A stretch of DNA of 64,000 nucleotides from Halalkalibacter wakoensis JCM 9140 (lineage in GTDB: Bacteria; Bacillota; Bacilli; Bacillales; Bacillaceae_D), in contig NZ_BAUT01000010.1 of assembly GCF_000513095.1 (NCBI RefSeq), positions 25,637 through 89,636 of the forward strand, written 5' to 3'. Below are positions 27,656-37,160 of this stretch, piece after piece. How positions within the stretch are numbered: position 1 is the first letter of the stretch; each line of letters opens with the position of its first letter. The position numbers were made by a program, and so were the translations under genes. The notes under the pieces are model-generated. The model saw only the letters and a list, made by a program, of their open reading frames with translations. It was not told where the DNA came from and ran no database searches.

Positions 27656-28621
27656 CTAATATCCTTTTTTAAAATCAACGACATTCAAAGGCAAAGGACT
27701 GTTGGTTAAATAACTTTTTAAATTAGGTATGAAAATGTCTTCAATGACACGTTTATCATAATGCTCCGTTGAACCAGCTGTATGAGGGGTAATAATGACA
27801 TTGTCGAAATTCCATAATGGACTTTCTTCTGATAATGGTTCCTTCTCAAATACATCTAGACCAGCCCCAGCAATTTCTTGCTTTTGTAAAGCTGATATTA
27901 AGTCTGATTCAACGACAATTTCTCCTCGGCCAATATTAATCAAAATGGCAGAACGTTTCATTAATTGAAATTGCTTTTCACCAAACATTTGCTTTGTCTC
28001 GCTAGTTAGTGGCAGTGTAATGACAACATAATCACACTTAGGAAGAATGTCGTCTAATTGATTAGGTAAATACATTTCATCAACAAACGGATCGGGCTTT
28101 CCGGAGTGGCGAGTTCCGAGAACTTTCATGCCAAATGCTTTTGCAATCTTAGCAGTCTCCTGACCAATAGATCCGACCCCTATGATGCCAATTGTCTTCT
28201 CATGTATTTCAAGTTTCATATTTTCATGATTCCACATTTTTGTTTGTTGGTTTCTGACATATGCATGAATCTTTCTCGTTAAACCTAGCATAAGTGCGAA
28301 GATTGTTTCAGAAATAGGATACGTATGAACGCCATTTGCACTTGTTACGTGTACACCTTTTTCTTGTAGTGTATGTAAAGGCAGTTGATTCACACCAGCA
28401 GTCCACGTTTGAATCCATTTTAAGGCTCCCTTATTTTGTAAAAGAAGGTCGGTCATTTCTTTTTTCCATCCCGCAATTACCTCAGCATCTGAAATATGGT
28501 CATTCCAAATAGAACGGTCCCGTCCGAAAACGATTTCCCAATCAGGCAAGATGGAGTGTAACCTCTCTTTGAATGGGCTTTCAAGATTTTGTGTGATAAC
28601 AAGTTTTCGTTGGTTCATCAT
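27656..28621 (-). CDS. D-2-hydroxyacid dehydrogenase (NAD-binding)
   Basis: This 321-residue enzyme belongs to the D-isomer-specific 2-hydroxyacid dehydrogenases, which reduce 2-oxo acids with NAD(P)H. The dinucleotide site is GIIGVGSIGQE. The catalytic triad appears as Arg in INIGRGEIV, Glu in AGLDVFEKEPL, and His in ITPHTAGST. GGGAGG precedes two adjacent ATGs; the second, 28618, is spaced better. The sequence resembles the glyoxylate/hydroxypyruvate or phosphoglycerate-like branch, and the exact substrate is not evident. Confidence 0.88.
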   Translation of the reverse strand: MMNQRKLVITQNLESPFKERLHSILPDWEIVFGRDRSIWNDHISDAEVIAGWKKEMTDLLLQNKGALKWIQTWTAGVNQLPLHTLQEKGVHVTSANGVHTYPISETIFALMLGLTRKIHAYVRNQQTKMWNHENMKLEIHEKTIGIIGVGSIGQETAKIAKAFGMKVLGTRHSGKPDPFVDEMYLPNQLDDILPKCDYVVITLPLTSETKQMFGEKQFQLMKRSAILINIGRGEIVVESDLISALQKQEIAGAGLDVFEKEPLSEESPLWNFDNVIITPHTAGSTEHYDKRVIEDIFIPNLKSYLTNSPLPLNVVDFKKGY

Positions 28622-28825
28622 TGTCGCCTCCCATATTTTTCTACTTCCTACTCCCTATATTATCAGAAAAGGAAAGAAAAAAAAGAGATTCTCCGCCTGA
28701 AGATGGAGATAAGTTCCATCCTGCAATTGAATATTTTTACCATTTTTTCTTGTGTATTCATATGTAGAAAGAATAAATTGAAAGTGGTTTTAGGAGGTAA
28801 AAATTTACTGATTGGTGGGAAAAGA

Positions 28826-31285
28826 ATGGGATTACTTACGTTTTTATTGAAGCGAAAATGGATCGTAGGTTTGTTGGCCGTTTTCATTGTGATTATTGGA
28901 TTATTTGCAACTACGAGATTAGATCAAGAATGAATGCCACCTATTACATTTGATGGAGCGGTTATTCAAGTGGATGCTGTTCAGATGACGACACTTGATG
29001 TTGAACAAAGAGTAACAGAACCAGTTGAACAAGTTTTACTTGGCATGGATGGAGTGGAATCCTTTCATTCAACATCAACGCTTGGCAACAGCTCCCTTAC
29101 GATAGAAATTGAAGAAGGCCGCGGGAGGAAGTTTCAAAGGAAGTCGATCAGCTTTGCTTGCTTTAAAACCTCAGCTTGTTGGAGTTCAAGATATAATGGT
29201 TACTCCCTATTCAATGAACGGAACGTATGAATTTTATATGGATCTTTCAAATGGGAATAAAGAAACGATGTCGGCTTTTGCGAGGGATGTGCTAGAACCT
29301 AGGCTAAAAGCGTTGCCCGAAGTTCGAGATGTTGACTTAATTGGATTACTAGAAAAAGAAATTGTCATAGAGCTAAAAAAAGAAAAATTAGATGAATTAA
29401 ATATTGATGCTGCTCAAGTTGTACAAACCATTCAACAGTCTAACGCAGAATCAACAATTGGTACGTTAACAGGAGAACAAAATGAGCCGAAGTTGAGGTG
29501 GAACACAACAGTTGAAACAATGGAAGACCTTGAAAACATTACAATCCAAACGATGGATGGACTTATACACCTAAAAGAGGTTGCAGAAGTGAATGAACAA
29601 CCGAGTGAACAAACAGCAGGTGTTTGGAAAAATGGAACTGATGACTTTATAGTCGTGCAAATAGCCCGTACAGCAGATGTTACGCAGGTGGAAATGGCTT
29701 CAGCTGTTCGTGAGGAAGTTGAACAAATTCGTACAGATGGCCTTATCCAGGACTTTGAATTAGAAGAGATTGTTGCTCAAGTAGATTATGTTAGTGATTC
29801 AATAAATGGAGTTTCAGAAAATGTACTTATTGGTGGAGTGTTAGCACTTATCATCCTTTTGCTTTTTTTGAGGAATTTTCGTGCAACGATTATTATCGGA
29901 TTATCCATTCCCATATCCATTCTATTAACGTTTTCTGCGATGTGGTATTTTGACTACAGTTTTAATATGTTAAGTTTAGTTGCTTTAGGACTTGGAATTG
30001 GGATGATGGTTGATGCATCTATTGTTATATTAGAGTCGATCTTCCGAAAGAAGGAGCAAAGTGTAGCCAATCAAGAGGCAGTTGTTCAAGGAATAAAAGA
30101 AGTGGCAACAGCTGTTATCGCTTCGATGTTAACGACCGTTGTTGTGTTTTTGCCAATCGGGCTTCTAGGAGGAGAAGCTGGAAAGTTTATGATCATTTTA
30201 GCTGTCGTGATCATTATTACACTAGTGAGCTCGGTACTTGTCTCGTTTACGCTCATTCCTACTCTAGCTGAAAACTTCTTACGAGTAAGTGAAAAGGCAA
30301 AGCAGAAAAAAGAAGGAGTGGTCGTTAGCAAATACGGACGTGTATTAAAGTGGATGACAAAAAAGAAACGCAACCGTTATAGTATGATCATTTTGTTTTT
30401 CCTCGTATTCGCCGGATCATTATCGTTAATCACAAAAGTTCCAATGACCATTATGCCGGATGTATTTAATCGATATGCAGAAATTGCTGTGCAACTTGAA
30501 AGTGGGGTCACTCCTTCTGAACGAGAAAGATTGCCATTGCGATTAGTGAGCAAATGGATGAGGTAGCGGATGTTACAAATACGATCATTATGGATAATGT
30601 CAATATGTTATATGCAATCATAAACATGACGAAAGCGGAGGAAGCCACAATTGATCAAAAGGTAGTCAATGAACAAATCCTAGCTTCATTACGGGAATTA
30701 GAAGATCAGTTTCCAATTGTCACTGTCGGTTCAGCTATGACAATGGAAGGAGGCTATCCGATCTCACTCATGATCCAAAGCGATCAGTTTGATGAGTTAG
30801 AATTGATATCAAGTAACTTGATGAATGAGTTGAAGGCATCGTCGGCTTGTCCTCTTCAAATGAGAAATTACTTGAAGAAAAGCAAATTTTGCTAAACGAG
30901 AGTACCATGGAATAGGATGACCTTTCTTCACATGAACTAGTTAGTTTGTTAAGAAGTTTGGACGAACCAACTAAAAGGATATGGGTGCTCCGTCTCACTG
31001 GCAGTTGAAGAAGCTGGAAAGTCTCGAATTCGTCCTATTTTTATGACAACATTAACGACTGTAGGAGGAATGCTCCCACTTGCTTTAGCAACTGGGGCAG
31101 CAAGCAACTACCAAGCCCCACTTGCAACGGTTGTCATATCAGGATTGTTGTTTTCGACATTGATTACACTAATATTAATTCCCGCTGTATATTTATTATT
31201 TAACGATATAACAAACGGATTGACTAAGGTCTTGAGAAAAGTACGTTTGAAAAAAGAGAATGATTCAGTATCTGAGAAAATGTAA
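28826..31285 (+). pseudogene. RND-family (AcrB/SwrC-like) efflux pump, decayed
   Basis: Remnants of a pump of about 1000 residues are spread over several frames. Start MGLLTFLLKRKWIV is followed by an in-frame TGA at 28931. Frame changes occur near 29122 and 29153, and another near 30525 (KIAIAISEQMDEVAD resumes in another frame). After about 30880 the text is degenerate, and the periplasmic loop 2 plus several helices, about 200 residues, are missing. The last part, RPIFMTTLTTVGGMLPLALATG, is the end of the second membrane half. The central membrane part (29809-30300) is intact by sequence. With nonsense, frameshifts and deletion together, it cannot make a pump. Confidence 0.92.
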
Positions 31286-31288
31286 ATG

Positions 31289-31353
31289 AAGGTGATCACA
31301 ATAGATGAAGGGCCTCACTATTTTATAAGGCCCTTCATGTGGTCACCTTTCTT
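31289..31353. terminator. Long bidirectional terminator
   Basis: An outer stem AAGGTGATCAC / GTGGTCACCTT and an inner stem ATGAAGGGCCT / AGGCCCTTCAT form a 60-nt hairpin between the RND remnant and the convergent hydrolase gene. Confidence 0.88.
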
Positions 31354-32212
31354 AATGAGTGTTAGGGTCTACATAGCGCCCGTAATCTGGTATGGCCAAT
31401 TTGTCAAAATCCCTAGCAAGTTTATCTAAGCTTTCTGTGAGTTCATCTCCGTACATGGGAACACCGTGACCTGTAATCGCAACAGTAGGTTCTAAGTGCT
31501 TTAAAATTCCTACAGATTCCCACGCGGCTTCCCAATCCGTTGTTAAATAACGAGGGGGTCCATTGATTTCTTTTTCTTGTGTTAACACTTTATAAAGGGA
31601 ATCTTGCTTGACCGTAACAAAAGCATCACCGGCAATTAGTGCATTGTCATCAATGCGAATAAAGGAGCAATGCCCTGGTGTATGGCCTGGCGTATGAATC
31701 CAGCGCCAACCTGGTAATTCTGGAATGCGATGGTCTTTAGGTAACTCTTTTAAACGCTCTCCAAGCTGTGTTGGGCCATTTGGAAACAAGCCTGACATTT
31801 TTGCGATTAACCCACCTTCTACACTTGTATCAGGTTCTGGATAACTCTTTTCTCCCGTTAAGTAAGGAAATTCAGCTGAATGGGCATAGATTGGACAATC
31901 CCATTTTTCTGCTAACTCAACAATTGCCCCGACGTGGTCAAAATGTCCATGAGTTAATAAAATGGCTTTAGGCTGCTGTACGGAACCAAATTTCTCTGCT
32001 AAAGATTCTAGTATGTTATCAGCAGATTTTGGCATGCCTGTATCAACAAGAACCCAATCATTCTTTTTAGCTGGATTTCCTATAATACAAACATTCACGA
32101 CTTGAATCGGCAAACAATAAATGTCACGTGCTACTTCTTGAATTTCCCCATTTGCTATAGAGGTAATGGGTATAAATTTATTATCCTCACTGTAATGCAT
32201 TTCTTTATCCAA
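31352..32212 (-). CDS. MBL-fold metallo-hydrolase
   Basis: This 286-residue protein carries the metallo-beta-lactamase metal motif LTHGHFDHVG, a third ligand in HTPGHTPGHC, the bridging Asp in LIAGDAF, and a final His in ITGHGVP. All ligands for two metals are present. It starts with TTG at 32212, seven nt after AAAGGAGGG. Many such proteins are glyoxalase-II-like or lactonases; this one cannot be narrowed further. It is monocistronic. Confidence 0.88.
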   Translation of the reverse strand: MDKEMHYSEDNKFIPITSIANGEIQEVARDIYCLPIQVVNVCIIGNPAKKNDWVLVDTGMPKSADNILESLAEKFGSVQQPKAILLTHGHFDHVGAIVELAEKWDCPIYAHSAEFPYLTGEKSYPEPDTSVEGGLIAKMSGLFPNGPTQLGERLKELPKDHRIPELPGWRWIHTPGHTPGHCSFIRIDDNALIAGDAFVTVKQDSLYKVLTQEKEINGPPRYLTTDWEAAWESVGILKHLEPTVAITGHGVPMYGDELTESLDKLARDFDKLAIPDYGRYVDPNTH

Positions 32213-32337
32213 AAAAATCCCTCCTTTTATCAGTTGATCACATCTAGTTTTTGATGGATTGAAGGTTTTATGTAAGAAGACGAAAAGTAATCAGCAGGTG
32301 TATAATGTATGGTATCTATTTAGTAGGAGTGGTTGAA

Positions 32338-32760
32338 TTGTTAAAGCAAATTCATCATGCAGCCATCATATGTTCAAATTATGAAAAATCAAAATCATTT
32401 TATGTGGATTTATTAGGTCTTAAGGTCATTCGAGAAACATTTCGTTCAGAGCGCCAGTCCTATAAATTAGATCTTCAGATTGGAACAAGCCAAATTGAGC
32501 TCTTTTCATTTTCAGAATCACCTAGCAGATTAAGTTACCCGGAAGCCAGGGGATTAAGACATTTAGCTTTTGAAGTGGATAATGTGGAATTAAGCAAGAA
32601 GTGGCTTGAGGATAAAGGAGTAACAGTTGAAGCTGTTCGAATGGATGAGCTAACAGGAAAGAAGTTCACCTTTTTTTGCGATCCAGATGGACTTCCTTTA
32701 GAGCTCTATGAAGCCAAAAATCCGGATAAAGAAAACTTTTCCAACAAAAAAGTTGAATAA
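32338..32760 (+). CDS. VOC-family (glyoxalase I-like) protein
   Basis: This 140-residue protein reads MLKQIHHAAIICSNYEKSKSFY from a TTG start at 32338, eight nt after AGGAG; an upstream ATG at 32305 lacks a site. Two beta-alpha-beta-beta-beta modules form the vicinal-oxygen-chelate fold, with metal ligands His (QIHHAA), Glu (IELFSF), His (GLRHLAFE) and Glu (LPLELYE). It is of the SMU1112c/YaeR type. The physiological substrate is unknown. Confidence 0.85.
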   Translation: MLKQIHHAAIICSNYEKSKSFYVDLLGLKVIRETFRSERQSYKLDLQIGTSQIELFSFSESPSRLSYPEARGLRHLAFEVDNVELSKKWLEDKGVTVEAVRMDELTGKKFTFFCDPDGLPLELYEAKNPDKENFSNKKVE

Positions 32761-32783
32761 CTTGATTGTATTCTCACACAATA
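32755..32783 (+). promoter_or_regulatory. Candidate sigma-G promoter of the SASP gene
   Basis: GAATA (32755-32759, fits GHATR) and CACAATA (32777-32783, one mismatch to CATnnTA) are 17 nt apart, about 35 nt before the SASP start. SASP genes of this type are sigma-G dependent. Confidence 0.5.
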
Positions 32784-32817
32784 GTTACTGAAAACGAACA
32801 AAGCGAGGTGAACTAAA

Positions 32818-33021
32818 ATGGCAAGCAACAACAGTAGTAACCAACTATTAGTACCAGGAGTTGAGCAAGCTCTTGACCAAATGAAGTATGAAATTGCTTC
32901 TGAATTTGGTGTACAACTTGGTGCAGATGCAACTGCACGTGCAAACGGTTCTGTTGGCGGCGAGATCACTAAGCGTCTAGTTCAACAAGCCGAGCAACAA
33001 CTTGGTGGAACACAATTTTAA
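32818..33021 (+). CDS. Alpha/beta-type small acid-soluble spore protein
   Basis: This 67-residue protein saturates spore DNA and protects it from UV and chemicals. Both family signatures are present: the GPR protease site segment [10 protein letters not shown] and the DNA-binding block [18 protein letters not shown]. The N-terminal [21 protein letters not shown] is typical. A GAGGTG site precedes the ATG and a strong terminator follows, as expected for an abundant spore transcript. Confidence 0.95.
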   Translation: MASNNSSNQLLVPGVEQALDQMKYEIASEFGVQLGADATARANGSVGGEITKRLVQQAEQQLGGTQF

Positions 33022-33056
33022 TTAAATACCCTGGCCCACAAATGTTAATCATTTTG

Positions 33057-33090
33057 GAACCCCGTTCTGTGTAACGGGGTTCTTTTCTTT
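33057..33090. terminator. Terminator of the SASP gene
   Basis: The perfect stem GAACCCCGTT / AACGGGGTTC with a 6-nt loop is followed by TTTTCTTTTT. Confidence 0.9.
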
Positions 33091-33867
33091 TTACATTACT
33101 TTTTGAATCCACTGGTAAGACCTTTTAAACAGTTCTTGCTCCCAAGATGTATTTGAGAATGTATGACCGGCCCCGTTGATTAAGCTATATTCTCTTTCTT
33201 GATCGTACCCGGATTCAGAAAGGGATTGTATGTAGGCTTTTGAGCTGTGAGAGGGAATATCCTGATCATTTGCCCCGTGAACAAGGTAGACGGTACCAGG
33301 AAATCGTTGAATTGATTTCAAAGGATGATGTTTTTTTAAATCCTCAAAAAAAGAATGACTTAATAAAAAGCCTCTATAATCATAATAACCATGTTTATGA
33401 GCTATCTGTTCGGCCTCCATTCCCGTGATGGAAGTAATATCTTGATAAGGATTAGCTACAGGAGCCCACAAAATAACATGTTTGATAAATGGAAACTGAT
33501 AAGCCGTTAATGCAGTTAGTGCGCCGCCTAGGCTATGTCCAATGATTATAATATTGTTACGGTCTACTTCTTGTAATTGTGATACATACTCGATAGCTGA
33601 TTTCAATTCATTGATTTGATTAGAAATCGTTACGTCTTTGTAATCCCCTTCACTTTCCCCACAACCACTAAAGTCAAAGCGAAAACATACAAATCCTTTA
33701 TTTGAAAAATAATTGGCTGCTTTCACAAACATACGATGTTCCCCAACTTTGCTTCCAACAAATCCATGCACAAAAATAATAGTTGGAGAAGGCTGTTGAT
33801 GATCTTCTGGTTTATGCAGAACAGCTGCTAATGTATTGGAATGAAAACGAATCTCTTGAGTCGGCAT
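33091..33867 (-). CDS. Alpha/beta-hydrolase (serine esterase family)
   Basis: This 258-residue protein starts at ATG 33867, eight nt after CGAGG. It contains the oxyanion loop VHGFVGSKVG, the nucleophile elbow GHSLGG, a likely acid in HGANDQDIP and His in GAGHTFSNTSW. The layout is that of BAAT/acyl-hydrolase-like small esterases. It has no signal peptide. Its substrate is not evident. Confidence 0.85.
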   Translation of the reverse strand: MPTQEIRFHSNTLAAVLHKPEDHQQPSPTIIFVHGFVGSKVGEHRMFVKAANYFSNKGFVCFRFDFSGCGESEGDYKDVTISNQINELKSAIEYVSQLQEVDRNNIIIIGHSLGGALTALTAYQFPFIKHVILWAPVANPYQDITSITGMEAEQIAHKHGYYDYRGFLLSHSFFEDLKKHHPLKSIQRFPGTVYLVHGANDQDIPSHSSKAYIQSLSESGYDQEREYSLINGAGHTFSNTSWEQELFKRSYQWIQKVM

Positions 33868-33973
33868 CTTTTGCACCTCGTAACTGTTTTTATATTAAGT
33901 AGTATAAAGGAAGAGATGGTGGATCTCAATTAAAATATACTAAAAAGATCGGATTAATGTGTATTTACCTTTT

Positions 33974-34011
33974 AAAAAAAGTTTGCCTCAGAAGTGTTGA
34001 GGCAAACTTTT
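33974..34011 (-). terminator. Terminator of the membrane-protein gene at 34018
   Basis: On the minus strand, AAAAGTTTGCCTCA / TGAGGCAAACTTTT with a 7-nt loop is followed by T-run. Confidence 0.88.
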
Positions 34012-34017
34012 ATCATT

Positions 34018-34890
34018 TTAGTCTTCCATTTGAACGTTCCCATCAATTGTGTACGTGATTTCTTTATACCTTGCTTCTAATGTGTTAGGAGTATATTCTA
34101 TTTCATCTTTTAGCAAAAAGTAATTCGACGACTGCCCGACTAGTAGCAATACATCTTTAAAGATAAAATGGGCTTGTAACTTATACGGTGCCGCATAAAC
34201 CGTTTCTTCTAACAAAATGGAATAATGGTTGCCATCTTGACACATCGTTACTTCATTTTCTTCGACACACTCTCCGTCTTCTAACATCGTGAAATGAGAG
34301 TGAAGCATATCAGCATCATATAATACGTGTAAAGCTTTCTCAAGATGCTCAGTGTGTTCGGTTTCAATTTGCTGCTGTAGTTTTGTAAATTCATCAAGTT
34401 CCTCAACACTTGGCAAAATGTCAGCACGAAACAGGCGATCAAAGTAACTTTCTTCAGTATAAAAAAGCAACATTTCAGTTTCGAGTGTTGAGTACGCATG
34501 GTCCCACGTTGAGTACCATGATAAATCATCTGTTTCTGTTTCTGGAATGTTAGCAGCTGCCTCTGTATATGCATCATAAGCGATTTTGATATCATCAAGA
34601 GAACGGACGATAGGGTCGGGCTCTAATGAAATCGTCATATAAATGAGAGCGAGACCAATGAAAAGACCGCTCACATATTTTAATCGTTTTTCCTTTTCGA
34701 TCATGAAAAAGATACCTATGTAGGCGATAAAGGAAATAAGCAAACTAATTAGAAACAAAGAGTAAGTGAGATAGGATTCAAAAAACAAACCTAATCCGCC
34801 AAGGGTTATCATCGCCAAAAAGATAGCAAATTTCCATTGCCTTTTTGAAATTGTAACATACCAGAAATAAAGTAAGGCAATGATGATCAA
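34018..34890 (-). CDS. Uncharacterised membrane-anchored protein
   Basis: This roughly 290-residue protein is not one I recognise. Four hydrophobic segments (about 1-17, 22-40, 42-66, 70-87) are followed by an acidic extracytoplasmic domain of 200 residues with two cysteines (EDGECVEEN and VTMCQDG). The start is uncertain: TTG at 34890 is the only plausible codon after an upstream TGA, and no good ribosome-binding site is visible. The C-terminal 75 residues are related to the next gene upstream (34929-35266), so the two are paralogues. Confidence 0.6.
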   Translation of the reverse strand: MIIIALLYFWYVTISKRQWKFAIFLAMITLGGLGLFFESYLTYSLFLISLLISFIAYIGIFFMIEKEKRLKYVSGLFIGLALIYMTISLEPDPIVRSLDDIKIAYDAYTEAAANIPETETDDLSWYSTWDHAYSTLETEMLLFYTEESYFDRLFRADILPSVEELDEFTKLQQQIETEHTEHLEKALHVLYDADMLHSHFTMLEDGECVEENEVTMCQDGNHYSILLEETVYAAPYKLQAHFIFKDVLLLVGQSSNYFLLKDEIEYTPNTLEARYKEITYTIDGNVQMED

Positions 34891-34928
34891 ACCAATTTGT
34901 AAATAATGTAAAATAATGAATCAGTCCT

Positions 34929-35266
34929 TTAGTGTAATGGTGGAGTTCTAATCGAAGAACCATCTTCTATTATAAAGGTATCACCTTCGTATTCCCACGA
35001 TAAAAAATCCGAGCTATACCGTATTATGTCATAAGGTGCATAATACGTACTTTCTCCATCATGTATAAAAGATATAGAGATAATAAAGGAGAACTGCTAA
35101 GAGATTGACTATTGGCATACGCATCCTCATCTAATGCAACGTCGTATTGATTCTTTTCTTTACAGACAGTTACATCTTTTCTTTCATATGTTTTCTTTTC
35201 TCCAAATGGTGATGAGACCAATAACAAAAATAATGACAGGAATATAAAAATCAAACATTTTTCCAA
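34929..35266 (-). pseudogene. Small exported paralogue of the preceding protein, frameshifted
   Basis: The frame from ATG 35266 has a signal peptide (MEKCLIFIFLSLFLLLVSS) and then VTVCKEKNQYDVALDEDAYA. A one-position shift near 35075-35090 leads into FIHDGESTYYAPYDIIRYSSD and on to a stop at 34929, total about 112 residues. It aligns with the end of the neighbouring protein (VTMCQDGNHYSILLEETVYA). With the shift the encoded protein is truncated, unless this is a sequencing error. I know no function. Confidence 0.55.
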
Positions 35267-35359
35267 ATCACTCCCTTTTTCTAGAAGTTCCTCTTATCCT
35301 ATCATACGTTTTTACAGCCTGCTAGCTTTTAGAAAAGGTGAAAAAAATCTCTAGAATAT

Positions 35360-35387
35360 GTATAAAACCAATAAGATCGGGAAAAAT
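35360..35387 (+). promoter_or_regulatory. Candidate sigma-F/sigma-G promoter of dacF
   Basis: GTATA (35360-35364) is followed 15 nt later by GGAAAAAT, close to the sigma-F pattern GywTA-n16-GGnrAnAnT. B. subtilis dacF is forespore-expressed. Confidence 0.45.
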
Positions 35388-35404
35388 GGGGGGTAGCCAA
35401 CTTG

Positions 35405-35439
35405 GGTGGATTTTCCTCTTTAGGAAAGGACTATCCACC
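35405..35439 (+). repeat. Stem-loop in the dacF leader
   Basis: GGTGGAT (35405-35411) pairs with ATCCACC (35433-35439), enclosing a second stem TTCCT/AGGAA. No T-run follows, so it is not a terminator. It could stabilise the mRNA or bind a regulator. Confidence 0.5.
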
Positions 35440-35472
35440 TAAGGACGACTACGAAAATGAGATGGAGGTCGG

Positions 35473-36642
35473 ATGGAGATGAGGAAAGTTCTATCCAGTA
35501 TGTTAATCGTTTGCCTTATTTTAAGTGTGATAACACCAATGGCAAGCGCGGAAGAAAAGAAAGCTAAATTAGCTGAGAAGGCATCTTCTGCAATCGTAAT
35601 TGAGCGTGATACAGGAGAAGTGATTTTCGACAAGAACAGTCATGAAAAATTACCTCCAGCTAGCATGACAAAGATCATGACGATGCTTCTAATTATGGAA
35701 GCGATTGACAAAGAAGCCATTAAGTATGAGGATATGGTACGAACAAGTGAGTATGCAGCCTCTATGGGTGGATCGCAAATCTTCTTAGAACCAGGTGAAG
35801 AAATGAGTGTGGAAGATATGCTTAAAGCAATCGCAGTTGCGTCTGCTAACGATGCATCTGTTGCAATGGCTGAGCATATTGCAGGTACAGAGGAAGAGTT
35901 TGTTGTCATGATGAATGATAAGGCGAAGGAACTAGGCCTTGATAATACGAACTTCATTAATACGAATGGTCTACCAGCAGAAAATCATTATACAACAGCG
36001 TATGATTTAGCAATGATCTCAAAAGAATTGCTGAAATACGAAGACATTACAAAGTTTACTGGAATATATGAAGATTACTTACGTGCGGACTCAGAAGAAG
36101 ATAAATTTTGGCTTGTAAATACAAACAAATTGGTCAAATTTTATCCGGGAGTAGATGGACTGAAAACAGGTTATACCCGTGAGGCCATGTACTGCTTAAC
36201 AGCAACAGCACAGAAAAACGATATGCGAGTCATTACTGTCATTATGGGGGCTCCATCTCCAAAAGAGAGGAATGCTCAGATTACGTCCATGCTTGATTAC
36301 GCGTTTAGTCAGTTCCAAGCTCACAAACTCTATGACCGCGACCAAGTATTAGCTGATGTGAATGTTAGTAAAGGCGACAAAGATCAAATTCCTGTTGTTA
36401 CATCTGAATCTGTTTCAATCCTTACAAAAAAAGGAGTGAAAATTGATGATGTGACAGAACGTTTAGAGCTAGACAATAACTTACGTGCACCGATTAAAAA
36501 AGGTGACGTTGTCGGAACGTTGTTTATTGAAAAAGAAGATGAAATTTTAAGTGAGACGCCGCTTGTAGCTGGTGATGATGTTCAAGATGCTTCTTGGTGG
36601 AAATTATTTAAACGCACTTTAGCGAAATTTGGAGCTGCGTAA
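35473..36642 (+). CDS. dacF: D-alanyl-D-alanine carboxypeptidase DacF (sporulation PBP)
   Basis: This 389-residue exported enzyme trims pentapeptides in spore cortex peptidoglycan. A signal peptide ends near residue 26 (MASA-EEKK). The active sites are S64-x2-K67 (ASMTKI), SAND (SxN) and LKTGYT (KTG). The C-terminal PBP5-type domain and a final amphipathic helix (WWKLFKRTLAKFG) for membrane attachment are present. Starts at 35473 and 35479 are both spaced acceptably from GGAGG. It stands upstream of spoIIAA as in B. subtilis. Confidence 0.93.
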   Translation: MEMRKVLSSMLIVCLILSVITPMASAEEKKAKLAEKASSAIVIERDTGEVIFDKNSHEKLPPASMTKIMTMLLIMEAIDKEAIKYEDMVRTSEYAASMGGSQIFLEPGEEMSVEDMLKAIAVASANDASVAMAEHIAGTEEEFVVMMNDKAKELGLDNTNFINTNGLPAENHYTTAYDLAMISKELLKYEDITKFTGIYEDYLRADSEEDKFWLVNTNKLVKFYPGVDGLKTGYTREAMYCLTATAQKNDMRVITVIMGAPSPKERNAQITSMLDYAFSQFQAHKLYDRDQVLADVNVSKGDKDQIPVVTSESVSILTKKGVKIDDVTERLELDNNLRAPIKKGDVVGTLFIEKEDEILSETPLVAGDDVQDASWWKLFKRTLAKFGAA

Positions 36643-36806
36643 CGCCTTTTGGCAACTTTCTTCGAATAAGGACTAGTTTTGTCACCTTGCAGGAAGCAGG
36701 AAGAGAAAAGGCGAAATTCTCTCTAGCAAAGATGCAGTAGTAAGGATCTTTAAAAAGATTCATTTATACTATAACTATGCAGACGAACTAGAGGGAGTGA
36801 TTAGAA

Positions 36807-37157
36807 GTGAGTTTACGAATTGACTTAGAGCAAAAAGGAAGTGTGTTACTCGTTAGGTTGGAAGGTGAACTTGATCACCATACAGCTGAAGAATTAAGAG
36901 GTCAGGTGGAAAAAGTGCTAGCTGATGGCCAAGTAAAGCATATTGTCTTAAACTTAGAATTACTGTCATTTATGGATAGTTCTGGTTTAGGTGTTATATT
37001 AGGTAGATATAAACAAGTCAAGGCAAGTGGAGGAGAGATGGTGGTATGTGCCATTTCTCCATCAGTCAAACGTTTGTTTGAAATGTCTGGATTGTTTAAA
37101 ATAATCCGCTTAGAAGACAGTGAACAATTTGCTTTACAAACTTTGGGGGTGGCTTAA
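36807..37157 (+). CDS. spoIIAA: Anti-sigma-F factor antagonist SpoIIAA
   Basis: This 116-residue STAS-domain protein releases sigma-F by binding SpoIIAB when unphosphorylated. The phosphorylatable serine is in [14 protein letters not shown]. It starts with GTG after GGGAGTG. It heads the tricistronic spoIIA operon, whose second gene begins 3 nt after its stop. Confidence 0.95.
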   Translation: MSLRIDLEQKGSVLLVRLEGELDHHTAEELRGQVEKVLADGQVKHIVLNLELLSFMDSSGLGVILGRYKQVKASGGEMVVCAISPSVKRLFEMSGLFKIIRLEDSEQFALQTLGVA

Positions 37158-37160
37158 GCG

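Noticed and set aside
30768..30998. 76-residue minus-strand frame in the RND remnant
   Set aside because: It is antisense to degenerate RND text, with no ribosome-binding site.
10938..35472. Prophage or integrative element
   Set aside because: No integrase, transposase, phage structural gene, tRNA target or flanking direct repeat could be found; only the synteny break supports insertion.
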